From NCBI RefSeq assembly GCF_016863195.1, contig NZ_BOOK01000010.1, positions 124,001 to 188,000 on the forward strand: 64,000 nucleotides of DNA. The letters run 5' to 3'. Of this stretch, positions 43,033 to 51,357 are shown piece by piece (the stretch's first letter is position 1; each line of letters begins with the position of its first letter). A program made the translations under genes and the position numbers. This stretch comes from Paraplanobispora takensis (lineage in GTDB: Bacteria > Actinomycetota > Actinomycetes > Streptosporangiales > Streptosporangiaceae). The notes under the pieces were generated by a model. That model worked only from the letters and a program-made list of their open reading frames with translations. It had not been told where the DNA came from and did not search any database.

Positions 43033-46000
43033 ATGCGCTTCGAGGTGCTGGGTCCCGTCCGTCTGGTGGGCGAGGGCGGCGGGCCCGTCGAGATCCCGGG
43101 GCCGGGGCTGCGCGCGTTGCTGGTCGCGCTCCTGGCCGAACCCGGCACGACGGTCTCCGCCGGCCGCCTGATCGACGTCCTGTACGGCGGGAGTCCTCCG
43201 TCCGGCGCCCCGCGCTCCCTGCACTCCCAGATCTCCCGGCTCCGCAGGCTCGGCGTCGCCGTCGAGCTGCTCCCGTCCGGTTACCGGATCGCGGTCCGGC
43301 CCGAGGACGTCGACGCGCACCGGTTCGAGCTACTGGCGCAGGAGGGCCGGAGCGCGCTGGCGGCCGGTGAACGCCGCAGGGCGCTCGCCCTCGTGGAGGA
43401 GGCGCTGGCGCTGTGGCGCGGACCGGCGCCCGAGCCGCTGGCCGGACGCCTGCAGGAGCTGCGGCTCGGCGCCCTGGAGGACAGGTTCGAGGCGGGCGGC
43501 GGGTCGGTCGCCGAGATGCGGGCGCTGCTGGCCGGGCACCCGCTGCGGGAGCGGTTGTGCGCGCTGCTCATGCGGGCCCTGCAGGAGGAGGGACGGCCGG
43601 CCGAGGCCCTGGCCGTCTTCGAGGAAACCCGGCGCGTGCTCGCCGAGGAGCTGGGCGCCGATCCCTCACCCGCTCTGGCCGGGACGCACCTGGCGATCCT
43701 GCGCGGGACCGAGCCGGTCGAGGGACCGGTCGCCGGGCCTGCCGGCGAGCCGGTCAGGCGCGGCGTCCGGGCCCAGCTCACCAGCTTCGTGGGGCGGCGG
43801 GAGGACCTTCTGCGCCTCCGTCAGCTGCTGCGGGAGCGGCGGCTGGTCACCCTCACCGGCCCCGGCGGGGTGGGCAAGACCAGGCTCGCGGCCGAGACGG
43901 CCGCCGGGCTCGACGGCGAGGTCTGCTTCGCCGAGCTGGCCCACCTGAGCGACGGCCGCGACCTGCCGCGGCTGCTGCTCGGCGAGCTCGGCCTCCGGGA
44001 GACCGCGCTCCGCGTGACCCGCGCTCCCGAGCCGGAGGAGAGGCTCCTGGCCGCGCTCTCCGGCCGGGACCTGGTGCTGGTCCTGGACAACTGCGAGCAC
44101 ATCGTGGAGGCCGCCGCCCGCCTGGCCGATCGGCTGCTCGCGGCCTGCCCCGGGGTGCGGGTGCTGGCGACCGGCCGCGAGCCGCTCGGGATCACCGGGG
44201 AGGTGCTGCTCCCGGTGCACCCGCTGCCGGAGGGAATCGCCCTGCGGCTGCTGCGGGACCGGGCGGCCGCCGTACGGCCCGACTTCGAGGCGGGGAGCAC
44301 CGGAGATGCCGGAGACGCTGGAAGTGCAGGGAGCGCCGAGAGCGCCGGGCGCTCTGGAGCCTCCGAACACTCCGGGAAGCCCGGGGACGAGGTCCTGCTG
44401 CGGATCTGCCGGGCCCTGGACGGGCTGCCCCTGGCGATCGAGCTGGCCGCGGCCCGGCTGCGCTCGATGGACGCCGAGGAGGTCGCCGACCGGCTGGACG
44501 ACCGGTTCCGGCTGTTCACCGGCGGCAGCCGTACGGCGCTGCCCCGGCACCGCACGCTCCGCGCGGTCGTGGCCTGGAGCTGGGATCTGCTTGAGGAACC
44601 GGAGCGGGTCTTCGCCCGGCGGTTCGCGGTGTTCGCCCGGGACGCCACCCTGGAGGCCGCCGAGCGCATCTGCGGGGACGCCGAGCGCGTCCGCGGGGAC
44701 CTCGTCTGCGGAGACCTCGTCTGCGGAGACCGGGTCCCGCGTGCTCCCGGTGCCCCCGAGGTCGCGGGCACCTTGCCCGGTCCCGGCGGTCCCGACGTCG
44801 CCGGCGGTTCCGGTTCCGCGGCTGCCCTGGGCGGACGGGACGCCCTCGACCTGCTGGCCGCGCTCGTGGACAAGTCGCTGATCGAGGTGGTGGGGGGCCG
44901 CTACCGGATGCTGGAGACCATCCGGGCCTTCTGCGCCGAGCGGCTGGCCGAGTCGGGGGAGGCCGAGCGGTTGCGCGAGGTCCACGCCGCCTACTTCACC
45001 GCGTTCGCCGAACGGGCCGCTCCGGAGGTGCGCGACCGGGACCAGCCGGTGTGGCTGCGGCGGCTGGCGGCCGAGGACGACGAGCTGCGGGCCGCGCTCC
45101 ACCGGGCCCTGGCCGCCGGGCGGGGGGAGCGGGCACTGCGGCTGGTCGCCGCGCTGTGGTGGCCCTGGATGTTGCGCGGCATGCGGATGGAGGGCGCCGC
45201 GTTCGCGGAGAGGACCCTCGCCGTGGTCGGCCGGACCCCGCCGCGCGGCATGGAGGAGGAGTACGTCCTGTGCGTGCTCGCCGTGGCGATGGTGAACACC
45301 TCGGACCGCAGCCTGCTCGACCAGGTGGGAAGGCTCGCCGGCGTCCTGCCGTCCCCGCCCCGGCACCCGATGCTGTTCGTGATCGGCTCCATGGTCACCA
45401 TCGCCCGGGGGGAGTACGGGGCCGTCGGGGAGGACGTCCTGCGGGCCACCACCGACTCCGACCCGTGGACCCGTGCGATGGCCCGGCTGGTCCTCGGATT
45501 CGTCCGGCTGAGCTCGGGCCGGGTGGCGGAGGCGGAGGAGGAGTTCGCCCGGTCGCTGGAGGGGTTCGCCGACCGGGGCGACCGGTGGGGCATGGCCCAG
45601 GCGCTGCTGTCGATCGCCGAGCCGCAGGGGTGGCGGGGCGAGCACCGGCGGGCCGTGGCGACCGTCGAGCGGGCCATGGAACTGATCGACCAGATCGGCT
45701 CGCCGGAGGACCGGGTCTTCCTGCTGTGCAGCCGCGCCGCCGAGCGCCTGCGCACCGGGGACGCCGGAGCGGTGGCGGCCGCCGCGGCCGACTGCGCGCA
45801 GGCGGCCGGGATCGCCCGTGGGCTCGACATTCCCGAGGTCTGGGTCACGACCCGGCTCGGCCTGGCTGCCGTGGCCCACCGGAGCGGCCGGGTGGCGGAG
45901 GCCGGGGAGCTGTACGAGCTGGCCCTGGCGGGGTGCCGGCCGCACTGGGGCGGGGTGGAACAGGCCCGGGCACGGGTGCTGACCGGTCTCGGGCGGGTGG

Positions 46001-46392
46001 CGGAGAGCCGGGGCGACCTCGGGACCTCGCTGCGGCGCTATCGGGAGGCGTTCCGCCTCGCCGCCGGCGCCGGGGACCGGCCGTCCGCGGCCTCGGCCGT
46101 CGAGGGGCTGGCGGGCCTGGCGCTGGCCTGCGGCGACGCGGAGCGGTCGGCGTTCCTGCTGGGGGCGGCGTGCGCGCTGCGCGGGCTGGCGATCTGCGAC
46201 CCGGACGTGCGGGAGACGGGCCGCCGCGCGCGGGCCGTACTGGGCGAGGCCGGGTACGGCACGGCCTATGACGAGGGCGCGGGGATGACCGGTGACGCGG
46301 CGCTCACCGCGGTGACGCGGTGGTTGTCAGCGCCGGGTCGGCTCGCGGTGAGCGCCCTCGCGCACCGTGGAGGGCATGACACCGAATCCTGA
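43033..46392 (+). CDS. BTAD/AfsR-like STAND regulator
   Basis: The 1119-residue protein resembles large SARP/AfsR-like regulators. An OmpR-type DNA-binding domain (about 1-92) is followed by a bacterial transcriptional activation domain (about 95-235), an NB-ARC/STAND ATPase (Walker A GPGGVGKT 276-283, Walker B LVLVLDN with Asp352), and a C-terminal TPR-like region (about 640-1090). It likely activates the adjacent P450-ferredoxin genes. Low-complexity Gly/Ala/Ser (about 420-450) and Gly/Pro inserts (about 553-598) interrupt the ATPase-linked region. The DNA there includes a perfect 15-bp duplication. Its end overlaps the P450 frame by 17 bases. Confidence 0.88.
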   Translation: MRFEVLGPVRLVGEGGGPVEIPGPGLRALLVALLAEPGTTVSAGRLIDVLYGGSPPSGAPRSLHSQISRLRRLGVAVELLPSGYRIAVRPEDVDAHRFELLAQEGRSALAAGERRRALALVEEALALWRGPAPEPLAGRLQELRLGALEDRFEAGGGSVAEMRALLAGHPLRERLCALLMRALQEEGRPAEALAVFEETRRVLAEELGADPSPALAGTHLAILRGTEPVEGPVAGPAGEPVRRGVRAQLTSFVGRREDLLRLRQLLRERRLVTLTGPGGVGKTRLAAETAAGLDGEVCFAELAHLSDGRDLPRLLLGELGLRETALRVTRAPEPEERLLAALSGRDLVLVLDNCEHIVEAAARLADRLLAACPGVRVLATGREPLGITGEVLLPVHPLPEGIALRLLRDRAAAVRPDFEAGSTGDAGDAGSAGSAESAGRSGASEHSGKPGDEVLLRICRALDGLPLAIELAAARLRSMDAEEVADRLDDRFRLFTGGSRTALPRHRTLRAVVAWSWDLLEEPERVFARRFAVFARDATLEAAERICGDAERVRGDLVCGDLVCGDRVPRAPGAPEVAGTLPGPGGPDVAGGSGSAAALGGRDALDLLAALVDKSLIEVVGGRYRMLETIRAFCAERLAESGEAERLREVHAAYFTAFAERAAPEVRDRDQPVWLRRLAAEDDELRAALHRALAAGRGERALRLVAALWWPWMLRGMRMEGAAFAERTLAVVGRTPPRGMEEEYVLCVLAVAMVNTSDRSLLDQVGRLAGVLPSPPRHPMLFVIGSMVTIARGEYGAVGEDVLRATTDSDPWTRAMARLVLGFVRLSSGRVAEAEEEFARSLEGFADRGDRWGMAQALLSIAEPQGWRGEHRRAVATVERAMELIDQIGSPEDRVFLLCSRAAERLRTGDAGAVAAAAADCAQAAGIARGLDIPEVWVTTRLGLAAVAHRSGRVAEAGELYELALAGCRPHWGGVEQARARVLTGLGRVAESRGDLGTSLRRYREAFRLAAGAGDRPSAASAVEGLAGLALACGDAERSAFLLGAACALRGLAICDPDVRETGRRARAVLGEAGYGTAYDEGAGMTGDAALTAVTRWLSAPGRLAVSALAHRGGHDTES
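44698..44727. repeat. 15-bp tandem duplication inside the AfsR-like gene
   Basis: GACCTCGTCTGCGGA occurs twice in tandem (44698-44712, 44713-44727), giving the repeated peptide DLVCG in frame. A degenerate copy precedes it. The insert sits in a poorly conserved loop. Confidence 0.8.
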
Positions 46393-47815
46393 GATCTCCG
46401 AACAGACCAGGCGCCTTGAACACTCCCCGCGTCCGGAGGGTCCGGACCGTCCCGGGCGCTTCGCGGATTCCGAGCCCGCCGGTCCTTCCGGGCATCTCGA
46501 TCGTCCCGGACACCTCGTGGGCTCCGGGCCCGCCGGTCCTTCCGGGAGTCCTCTGCACTCCGGGCCCGCCGGTCCTTCCGGGCGTCCGGAGGCTCCCGGA
46601 CACCCCATGGACCCCGGATCCTCTTCGGGTCCCGCTTCCTCCTCGGGCTCCGGGCTTTTCGAGGTCCCGATCAGGAGGGCCTGCCCGTTCGATCCGCCTC
46701 CCGGCCTGGCCGGGCTACGCGCCGCCGAACCGATCACGCGGCGCGTGATGCCGCTCGACGGCACCGAGCTCTGGCTGGTCACCAGCCATGATCTGGTCCG
46801 CCGGATGCTCGCCGACCCCCGGTGGAGTTCCACGGTGGACGGCGGCCTCAGCCCGGAGCAGCCGCTGCACATGACGCAGCCGGAGCCCGGGATGTTCCTC
46901 AGCATGGACGCCCCGGAGCACGGCCGCTACCGGCGCATGCTCACCGCCCACTTCACCGTCCAGCGGATGAACCGGCTCCGTCCCAGGATCGAGCAGATCG
47001 TCGCCGAGCGGCTGGACGCGATGGAGCGCCTGCCCCACCCGGTGGACCTGGTCGCCGAGTTCGCGCTGCCGGTGCCGTCCCTGGTCATCTGCGAGCTGCT
47101 CGGCATGCCGTACGAGGACCGGGCCGAGTTCCAGGAGGCCGCCCGCACGGGCGTCGACATGACCGCCTCGCCTGAGCAGTCGGATGCCGCCATGGCCCGG
47201 CTCGGCGCCCACCTGGCGAAGCTGATCGCCGCCAAACGGGAGGAGCCGGACGACGCGCTCATCGGGGAACTCATCCGCGAGGGAGCCCTCACCGATGGGG
47301 AACTGGTCCATATCTCGATATTGCTGCTGCTCGCCGGGCACGAGACGACCGCCAACATGCTCGGCCTCGGCACGCTGCTGCTGTTGCACCACCCCGACCA
47401 GCTCGCCCTGGTCCGGGAGGGGGCCCCCGGAGCGGCCGACGAGCTGCTGCGGTACCTGTCGATCGTCGATCTGGTGATGTTCCGCGGCGCGAAGGAGGAC
47501 CTCACGCTGGGCGGTCGGGAGATCAGGGCGGGGGAGTTCGGCCTGGCCTCGCTCTCGGCGGCCAACCGTGATCCCGCGCTCTGCGAGGACCCCGACCGGC
47601 TCGACGTCACCCGGCCCAAGACCGCGCACGTCGCGCTGGGCTTCGGCCCGCACCAGTGCCTCGGGCAGAATCTCGCCCGCCTGGAGCTGGAGATCGCCCT
47701 CCAGGCGCTGCTGCGGCGCTTCCCCGGGTTGCGGGCGGCCGTACCGCTGGATGAGGTCCCGGTCAGGGAGAACGCGGCCATCCACGGCCTGCACAGTCTC
47801 CCGGTGACCTGGTGA
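46376..47815 (+). CDS. cytochrome P450 with repetitive N-terminal extension
   Basis: The core (about residues 95-479) is a bacterial class I P450: I-helix AGHETT (320-325), ExxR at E356-R359 (ELLR), and heme loop GFGPHQCLG with Cys428. It would hydroxylate an unknown substrate with electrons from the next gene's ferredoxin. The first ~95 residues are a Pro/Gly/Ser-rich extension encoded by three 19-bp DNA repeats, unlike normal P450s, which start near FEVPIRRACPFDPP. ATG 46376 overlaps the AfsR-like gene; GTG 46367 or a start as late as ATG 46606 is possible, so the extension may not be translated. Confidence 0.9.
   Translation: MTPNPEISEQTRRLEHSPRPEGPDRPGRFADSEPAGPSGHLDRPGHLVGSGPAGPSGSPLHSGPAGPSGRPEAPGHPMDPGSSSGPASSSGSGLFEVPIRRACPFDPPPGLAGLRAAEPITRRVMPLDGTELWLVTSHDLVRRMLADPRWSSTVDGGLSPEQPLHMTQPEPGMFLSMDAPEHGRYRRMLTAHFTVQRMNRLRPRIEQIVAERLDAMERLPHPVDLVAEFALPVPSLVICELLGMPYEDRAEFQEAARTGVDMTASPEQSDAAMARLGAHLAKLIAAKREEPDDALIGELIREGALTDGELVHISILLLLAGHETTANMLGLGTLLLLHHPDQLALVREGAPGAADELLRYLSIVDLVMFRGAKEDLTLGGREIRAGEFGLASLSAANRDPALCEDPDRLDVTRPKTAHVALGFGPHQCLGQNLARLELEIALQALLRRFPGLRAAVPLDEVPVRENAAIHGLHSLPVTW
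46474..46582. repeat. three 19-bp direct repeats in the P450 5' region
   Basis: GCCCGCCGGTCCTTCCGGG occurs exactly at 46474-46492, 46528-46546 and 46564-46582. Spacings of 54 and 36 bases keep the frame, each copy encoding AGPSG. The segments between copies are also partly alike (CCCGGACACC). Confidence 0.9.
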
Positions 47816-48033
47816 GCGCCGTGGAGGCCACCGCCGGCATCACCGTCGTCACCGTGAACCGGGAGAGCTGCTGCGGCGCCGGCCAGTGCGTGCTGGCCGC
47901 GCCCGCGGTCTTCACGCAGAGCGAGGAGGACGGGCTCGTGGTCCTGCTGGATCCGGACCCGCCCGCTGGGCTGCGCGACGCCGTACGCAGGGCGCAGTCG
48001 CACTGCCCGACCCGGAGCATCACCGTGCGCTGA
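47812..48033 (+). CDS. [3Fe-4S] ferredoxin
   Basis: The 73-residue acidic protein has the P450-partner ferredoxin pattern CCGAGQC (21-26) and a distal HCP (Cys ~64), enough for a [3Fe-4S] cluster. DGLVVLLDPDPP between them is typical. Its GTG overlaps the P450 stop (GTGA), so the two are translated together and the ferredoxin is the P450's likely electron donor. No ferredoxin reductase is nearby. Confidence 0.92.
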   Translation: MSAVEATAGITVVTVNRESCCGAGQCVLAAPAVFTQSEEDGLVVLLDPDPPAGLRDAVRRAQSHCPTRSITVR

Positions 48034-48038
48034 GCCCA

Positions 48039-48101
48039 CCGGACCCGGAGTTCCCCGGACCCGGAGTTCCCCGGACCCGGAGTTCCCCGGACCCGGAACC
48101 C
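48039..48101. repeat. 16-bp tandem repeat, three copies plus a partial
   Basis: CCGGACCCGGAGTTCC is repeated head to tail at 48039-48054, 48055-48070 and 48071-48086, with a degenerate fourth at 48087-48101. It fills the gap between the convergent ferredoxin and isomerase genes and marks the right edge of the AfsR/P450/ferredoxin block. Confidence 0.9.
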
Positions 48102-48137
48102 GCCGCACACCGTCGTACGGCAGGCCCGCCCGGCGGG

Positions 48138-48983
48138 TCAGCGGGCGACGAGTTCGCCGAACCTCGCCTTCACCCGGGCCAGGACCTCGTCCGGGTCGGC
48201 GGCCCACACGTCGGCGTTGAAGATCTCCACCTCGATGTCCCCGGTGTAACCCGCCGCGGTCACGGCCTCGGTCAGCGGCGCGAAGTCGATCACGCCGTCG
48301 CCCATCACGCCCCGGCCGAGCAGCACGTTGGCGGGCAGCGGGTGCAGGAAGTCGCACACCTGGTAGGAGGCGATCCGGTCCCCGGCCCGTGCGATCTGGT
48401 CGAAGACCTGCGGGTCCCACCACACGTGGAAGGTGTCGACGACCACGCCGACCTGCCCGGCGGGGTACGGCTCGGCGAGGTCGAGCGCCTGGCCGAGCGT
48501 GGACAGCACGGCCCGGTCGGCGCAGTACATCGGGTGCAGCGGCTCCAGCGCCAGCCGCACGCCGCGCTCGGCGGCGTAGGGGGCGAGGACGGCCAGTGCC
48601 TCGGCGACCCGCTCCCTGGCCCCCGCCAGGTCCCGGTCGACCCCCTGGCCGGGGCCGCCCAGCGGCTCGTCCGGCACCACGCCGGGCAGCCCGCCGACCA
48701 CCATGACCAGGCACGCCGCCTCCAGCGCGGCGGCCTCGTCGATCGCCCGGCGGTTGTCGTCGAGCGACTCGGGACTCCCGGAGGTCAGGAAGCCGCCCCT
48801 GCACAGGGACGACACCCGCAGCCCGGCGTCCCGCACCAGCTTCGCGCTCTGTTCGAGGCCCTGCCGGGCGACGTCCTGGCGCCACAGGCCGATGGCCTCC
48901 ACGCCGTGCCGTACGCACCCGTCGATCGCCTCGGCCACCGACCACCGCTTGGTGGTCCACTGGTTCAGCGAGAACCGGCGCAT
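48138..48983 (-). CDS. sugar phosphate isomerase/epimerase family protein (xylose isomerase-like TIM barrel)
   Basis: The 281-residue protein of PF01261 has the start FSLNQWTTKRWS, the barrel segment GVRLALEPLHPMYCADRA with a metal-ligand Glu, VVVDTFHVWWDP with the next ligands, and GDIEVEIFN with the last Glu. It probably isomerises or epimerises a keto-sugar made by the upstream Gfo/Idh enzyme. It is the last gene of the operon. ATG 48983-48981 and GTG 48989-48987 are both possible; both lie in the 3' arm of a 12-base hairpin whose loop holds the ribosome-binding site. Confidence 0.85.
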   Translation of the reverse strand: MRRFSLNQWTTKRWSVAEAIDGCVRHGVEAIGLWRQDVARQGLEQSAKLVRDAGLRVSSLCRGGFLTSGSPESLDDNRRAIDEAAALEAACLVMVVGGLPGVVPDEPLGGPGQGVDRDLAGARERVAEALAVLAPYAAERGVRLALEPLHPMYCADRAVLSTLGQALDLAEPYPAGQVGVVVDTFHVWWDPQVFDQIARAGDRIASYQVCDFLHPLPANVLLGRGVMGDGVIDFAPLTEAVTAAGYTGDIEVEIFNADVWAADPDEVLARVKARFGELVAR

Positions 48984-49020
48984 GCTCACAGCTCCTCCTT
49001 CGTCGGCTCTGTGAGCATGC
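48980..49020 (-). promoter_or_regulatory. start-codon hairpin of the isomerase gene
   Basis: CTGTGAGCATGC (49009-49020) and GCATGCTCACAG (48980-48991) are perfect 12-base arms around a 17-base spacer (48992-49008). In the minus-strand mRNA the 3' arm contains the candidate GTG and ATG start codons, while the loop exposes AAGGAGG (49000-48994). The stem would therefore hold back initiation. Confidence 0.6.
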
Positions 49021-49053
49021 TGCTGTGTCTGTTGGCTCGCTCGCTACGCTCGC

Positions 49054-50187
49054 TCACAGCCCGTTCACCGCCAGCAGCGACCGCATCCGGTGGACGGCCA
49101 GCTCGGGGTCCGACAGCAGCCCCGCCCGGTCGGCCAGGCGGAACACCTCGGCCAGGTGGGCGATCGAGCGGGCCGACTGGGCGCCGTTGACCATGGCGAA
49201 GGCGTCCTGGTGGCCGTTGAGCCAGGCCAGGAAGACGATGCCGGTCTTGTAGTTGTACGTCGGCGTCTCGAAGATCTTCCGCGAGAGCGGGACCGTCGGG
49301 GCCATGATCTCGTCGTAGCGGTCGAGGTCGCCGGCGTCGAGGGCGGCCAGGGCGGCCGCGGCGGCCGGGGCGATCGCGTCGAAGATGCCCAGCAGCGCGT
49401 GGCTGCCCGAGGCGATCAGCGACGGGTAGTTGAAGTCGTCGCCGGTGTAGAGCCTGACCCCCTCCGGCAGTGCCGACCGCAGCCCGATCTCGTGCTCGGC
49501 GTCCAGCAGCGAGACCTTGACTCCGTCCACCGCAGGCGCGTACTCGCGGATCAGCGCCAGGAACGACTCGGTGGCCTCGGCCACGTCCCGTGAGCCCCAG
49601 TAGCCCGCCAGCTGCGGATCGAACATCTCGCCCAGCCAGTGCAGGATCACCGGCCGATCGGCCGCCGAGAGCAGCTTGCCGTAGACCGCGTGGTAGTCCT
49701 CGGGGCCCTCGGCGATCCGGGCGAGCTGGCGGCTGGCCATGACGATGACCCCGGCGCCCGCCTGCCGTACGGTCTCGATCTGCTCGGTGTAGGCGGCCAC
49801 GACCTCGTCGAGGGTCGCGGCGTCCGGCGCGTGGTCGGTGCCCGCGCCGCAGGCCACCAGCGTGGCCGGGTCGCCGAAGCCGGCGGCCTCGGCCGCGCTG
49901 CGCCGGATCAGCTCACTCGTCGCCGCCCAGTCCAGGCCCATGTTGCGCTGGGCGGTGTCCATGGCGTCGGCCACGCGCAGGCCGTGCGACCACAGGTGGC
50001 GGCGGAAGCGCAGCGTCGCCTCCCAGTCGACGGCCGCGGGGGAGCCGGGGGTGTTGTCGCCGAGCGGGTCGGCCACCACGTGCGCGGCGGCGTAGACGAT
50101 CCGGCTGCGCGGCGGGCCGGCGGGACGCTCCCAGGTCACCGGCTCGCGCAGGGTGTACTCCCCGCCGGGGAGCGCGATGCCGGTCAC
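49054..50187 (-). CDS. DUF993 family protein (dihydrodipicolinate synthase-like)
   Basis: The 377-residue protein belongs to DUF993 (PF06187), related to class I aldolases of the DHDPS superfamily. GVKVSLLDAEHEI (about 213-225) has a lysine at the place where Schiff-base aldolases carry theirs, and YTGDDFNYPSLIASG follows. An aldol cleavage or dehydration of a sugar acid is likely, but the reaction is not established. GTG 50187-50185 overlaps the Gfo/Idh stop (GTGA). It is the middle gene of the operon. Confidence 0.85.
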   Translation of the reverse strand: MTGIALPGGEYTLREPVTWERPAGPPRSRIVYAAAHVVADPLGDNTPGSPAAVDWEATLRFRRHLWSHGLRVADAMDTAQRNMGLDWAATSELIRRSAAEAAGFGDPATLVACGAGTDHAPDAATLDEVVAAYTEQIETVRQAGAGVIVMASRQLARIAEGPEDYHAVYGKLLSAADRPVILHWLGEMFDPQLAGYWGSRDVAEATESFLALIREYAPAVDGVKVSLLDAEHEIGLRSALPEGVRLYTGDDFNYPSLIASGSHALLGIFDAIAPAAAAALAALDAGDLDRYDEIMAPTVPLSRKIFETPTYNYKTGIVFLAWLNGHQDAFAMVNGAQSARSIAHLAEVFRLADRAGLLSDPELAVHRMRSLLAVNGL

Positions 50188-51326
50188 GGCTCCACCACGA
50201 GGCGGCGGCCCTCGGCGGAGGACTGCAGCCCCAGCTCGGCCAGGCGCACGCCGCGCGCGCCGGAGGCGAAGTCGTGCGGGAAGGGGGCGTCCTCCAGCAC
50301 GTGCCGGACGAACATCTCCCACTGGATCTTGAAGCCGTTGTCGAACTCGGCGTTGTCGGGCACCTCCTGCCAGTCGTCGCGGAAGCGCGCGGTGACCGGC
50401 AGGTCCGGGTTCCAGACCGGCTTGGGGGTGGCGGCGCGGTGCTGGAAGCGGCAGTTGCGCAGGCCCGCGACGGCGCTGCCGTGGGTGCCGTCCACCTGGA
50501 ACTCCACCAGCTCGTCCCGGTTCACCCGGACGCTCCAGGAGGAGTTGATCTGCGCGATGATCCCGCCCTCCAGCTCGAAGACGCCGTAGGCGGCGTCGTC
50601 GGCGGTGGCCGTGTAGGTCTCGCCCTGCTCGTCCACCCGCTCGGGGATGTGGGTGACGGCCTGGGCGTAGACCGAGTTGACGCGGCCGAACAGGTTCTCC
50701 AGCACGTAGGCCCAGTGCGGGAACATGTCGAGCACGATGCCGCCGCCGTCCTCGGCGCGGTAGTTCCACGACGGGCGCTGGGCCGCCTGCCAGTCGCCCT
50801 CGAAGACCCAGTAGCCGAACTCGCCGCGCACCGACAGGATCCGGCCGAAGAAGCCGCCGTCGATCAGGCGCTTGAGCTTGAGCAGGCCGGGGAGGAAGAG
50901 CTTGTCCTGCACGACGCCGTTCTTGATGCCCTTCGCCTCGGCGGCGTCGGCCAGGGCCAGTGCGTCCTCGACGGTCTCGGCGGTGGGCTTCTCGGCGTAG
51001 ATGTGCTTGCCCGCTTCGATCGCCTTCAGCACGGCCTTCACCCGCGCCTGGGTGACCTGGGCGTCGAAGTAGATCAGGTTGTCGTCGTCGGCCAGGGCCG
51101 CGTCGAGGTCGGTGGTCCAGTCGGCGATGCCGTGGTCGGTGGCGAGCTTCTCCAGCTTCGCGGCGCTCCGGCCCACGAGCACCGGCCGGAGCAGGACCCG
51201 CTCGCCGTCGGACAGGGCCACGCCGCCCTGCTCGTTGATGGCCAGGACCGACCGGACCAGGTGCTGCCGGTAGCCCATGCGGCCGGTGACGCCGTTCATC
51301 ACGACGCCGATGCTTCGGGGGGACAT
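50184..51326 (-). CDS. Gfo/Idh/MocA family NAD(P)-dependent oxidoreductase
   Basis: The 380-residue enzyme has an N-terminal Rossmann domain, with HIYAEKPTAE (about 108-117) carrying the EKP motif with its catalytic Lys, and a C-terminal alpha/beta sheet domain with GGGIVLDMFPHWAYVLENL (conserved Asp and His). It oxidises a sugar, inositol or sugar acid, probably feeding the DUF993 and isomerase proteins. ATG 51326-51324 follows AGGAGG by nine bases. The first gene of the operon, it is preceded by a perfect LacI-type palindrome. Confidence 0.92.
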   Translation of the reverse strand: MSPRSIGVVMNGVTGRMGYRQHLVRSVLAINEQGGVALSDGERVLLRPVLVGRSAAKLEKLATDHGIADWTTDLDAALADDDNLIYFDAQVTQARVKAVLKAIEAGKHIYAEKPTAETVEDALALADAAEAKGIKNGVVQDKLFLPGLLKLKRLIDGGFFGRILSVRGEFGYWVFEGDWQAAQRPSWNYRAEDGGGIVLDMFPHWAYVLENLFGRVNSVYAQAVTHIPERVDEQGETYTATADDAAYGVFELEGGIIAQINSSWSVRVNRDELVEFQVDGTHGSAVAGLRNCRFQHRAATPKPVWNPDLPVTARFRDDWQEVPDNAEFDNGFKIQWEMFVRHVLEDAPFPHDFASGARGVRLAELGLQSSAEGRRLVVEP

Positions 51327-51343
51327 TATGCGGAGCCTCCTTT

Positions 51344-51357
51344 GGAAAGCGCTTTCC
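51344..51357. promoter_or_regulatory. LacI-type operator of the Gfo/Idh operon
   Basis: GGAAAGCGCTTTCC is a perfect 14-base palindrome with the central CG typical of LacI-family sites. It lies 18 bases upstream of the first gene of the operon and shares the GGAAA-nCGn-TTTCC plan with the site at 41811-41824. Confidence 0.7.

Noticed and set aside
49030-49058. CGCT-rich repeat between the DUF993 and isomerase genes
   Set aside because: It is a short low-complexity run of a type common in GC-rich genomes; it has no stable stem of its own and no clear role.
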